Part shown: piece after piece, positions 63,489-64,000 of the stretch
Position numbering within the stretch: the first letter of the stretch is position 1
Layout of the letters: every line of letters starts with the position of its first letter
Assembly: GCF_002797895.1 (NCBI RefSeq)
Contig: NZ_PGES01000001.1
Span: forward strand, 62,001-126,000
Length of the DNA stretch: 64,000 bases
Source of the DNA: Janthinobacterium sp. 67
Lineage (GTDB): Bacteria > Pseudomonadota > Gammaproteobacteria > Burkholderiales > Burkholderiaceae_D
Direction: 5' to 3'
The notes under the pieces: model-generated
What the model was told of the DNA's origin: nothing
Database searches by the model: none
Seen by the model: only the letters and a program-made list of their open reading frames with translations
Made by a program: the position numbers and the translations under genes

Positions 63489-63958
63489 GTACCACCGTTC
63501 GCGTCCAGCAAGCTGATTTTGACTTGAGTCAAGAAATCGCACAATTGCGTGCAGGCAACCCCAAGGTGGGCGCCGTCGTCGGCTTCGTCGGCACGGTGCG
63601 CGACATGAACGAAGGACTGGACGTGGCGGCCATGGAGCTCGAGCACTATCCGGGCATGACGGAAAAGTCCATCGAAACCATCGTCGAGCAGGCACGGGGC
63701 CGCTGGTCCCTGTCCGGCGCGCTGGTGATCCACCGTGTAGGGCCCCTGCTGCCGCAGGAGCAGATCGTGCTGGTGGCGGTCTCGTCCGCCCACCGGGGCG
63801 AGGCCTTCGCGGCCTGCGAATTCATCATCGACTACCTGAAGACGGAAGCGCCATTCTGGAAGAAGGAAGATACGCCGGAAGGGGCGCGCTGGGTCGATGC
63901 GCGCGACAGCGACGAGACGGCACTGGACAAGTGGGCGGCAAAAGCAAGCGCCATTTGA
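63485..63958 (+). CDS. moaE: Molybdopterin synthase catalytic subunit MoaE
   Basis: 157 residues, complete. VQQADFDLSQEIAQLRAGNPKVGAVVGFVGTVRDMNEG is the family start, and HRVGPLLPQEQIVLVAVSSAHRGEAFAACEFIIDYLKTEAPFWKKE carries the catalytic lysines. With thiocarboxylated MoaD it turns precursor Z (cPMP) into molybdopterin. moaD is not adjacent: the upstream gene is the DUF349 protein, coupled by ATGA overlap. The ATG at 63485 matches family length. Confidence 0.95.
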   Translation: MSTTVRVQQADFDLSQEIAQLRAGNPKVGAVVGFVGTVRDMNEGLDVAAMELEHYPGMTEKSIETIVEQARGRWSLSGALVIHRVGPLLPQEQIVLVAVSSAHRGEAFAACEFIIDYLKTEAPFWKKEDTPEGARWVDARDSDETALDKWAAKASAI

Positions 63959-64000
63959 ATCGTACGGGCCCCGCACCGTAGCTTTTGCCCAAATGCATCG

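Noticed and set aside
60780..63695. 971-residue minus-strand open frame opposite the DUF349 gene
   Set aside because: Shadow frame of a GC-rich helical gene; no recognisable domain and no ribosome site.

Overview
The window is a contiguous piece of a high-GC proteobacterial chromosome. The gene set points to a betaproteobacterium of the Oxalobacteraceae type (Janthinobacterium-like). Supporting signs are the DUF3460-scpA-panC order, divergent metG/apbC, EarP with an Arg32-type EF-P, and a cheD-cheB-cheY tail. The genus is inferred from gene content and order, not from a database search. Nearly all of it reads as chromosomal core and near-core genes. I see no insertion sequence, prophage, integron or CRISPR array.

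Layout. 1-1.9 kb: end of a chemotaxis operon (cheD fragment, cheB, cheY, terminator). 1.9-10 kb: a short-chain dehydrogenase, a lipoprotein, panC-scpA-DUF3460, a GNAT-metG pair, divergent apbC (mrp) and a secreted DUF4399 protein. 10-16 kb: a PafA-like phosphatase, a phospholipase D lipoprotein and a divergent lysA/lysR pair that closely resembles the Escherichia coli pair. 16-19.3 kb: gltX followed by an amplified array of tRNA-Ala(GGC) and tRNA-Glu(UUC) genes with a degenerate Ala copy, a truncated relic and a REP insertion. 19.3-21.3 kb: earP and efp, a modifying enzyme next to its substrate. 21.3-24 kb: an amidase-fold protein lacking its catalytic residues, two small secreted proteins (one an Ivy-type lysozyme inhibitor) and a GNAT enzyme. 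24-31.6 kb: aqpZ, an AraC regulator divergent from an Fsr-type efflux gene, a cysS of unusual type, two unknown genes, dbpA and a small unknown. 31.8-37.8 kb: an iron block (Fur box, fecI, fecR, TonB receptor) followed by a Tat-exported AcpA/phospholipase-C-type phosphoesterase. 37.9-41.7 kb: a membrane protein, two tRNA-fMet genes, a methyltransferase and small unknowns. 41.7-50 kb: sbcDC and a large PAS-GGDEF protein. 50-55 kb: an HNH protein and a two-component system whose two genes are split by an opposing TonB receptor gene. 55-64 kb: a YcaQ/AlkX-type DNA glycosylase coupled to DUF2804, a Pat-type protein acetyltransferase, a helical protein, and a DUF349 protein overlapping moaE.

How the genes work together. 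Two iron-uptake modules are visible, each with its own control logic: an ECF sigma/anti-sigma pair with a perfect Fur-type palindrome, and a two-component system flanking a catecholate-type receptor with Fur-like sequence in the shared promoter region. Translation is heavily represented (metG, gltX, cysS, ten intact tRNA genes, EF-P and its rhamnosyltransferase, dbpA). Five GTAG-headed REP palindromes and two copies of a GGGGTC palindromic element are scattered between genes. Start sites were moved from the longest ORF to internal ATG or GTG codons where a Shine-Dalgarno sequence, signal peptide or family length supported it.
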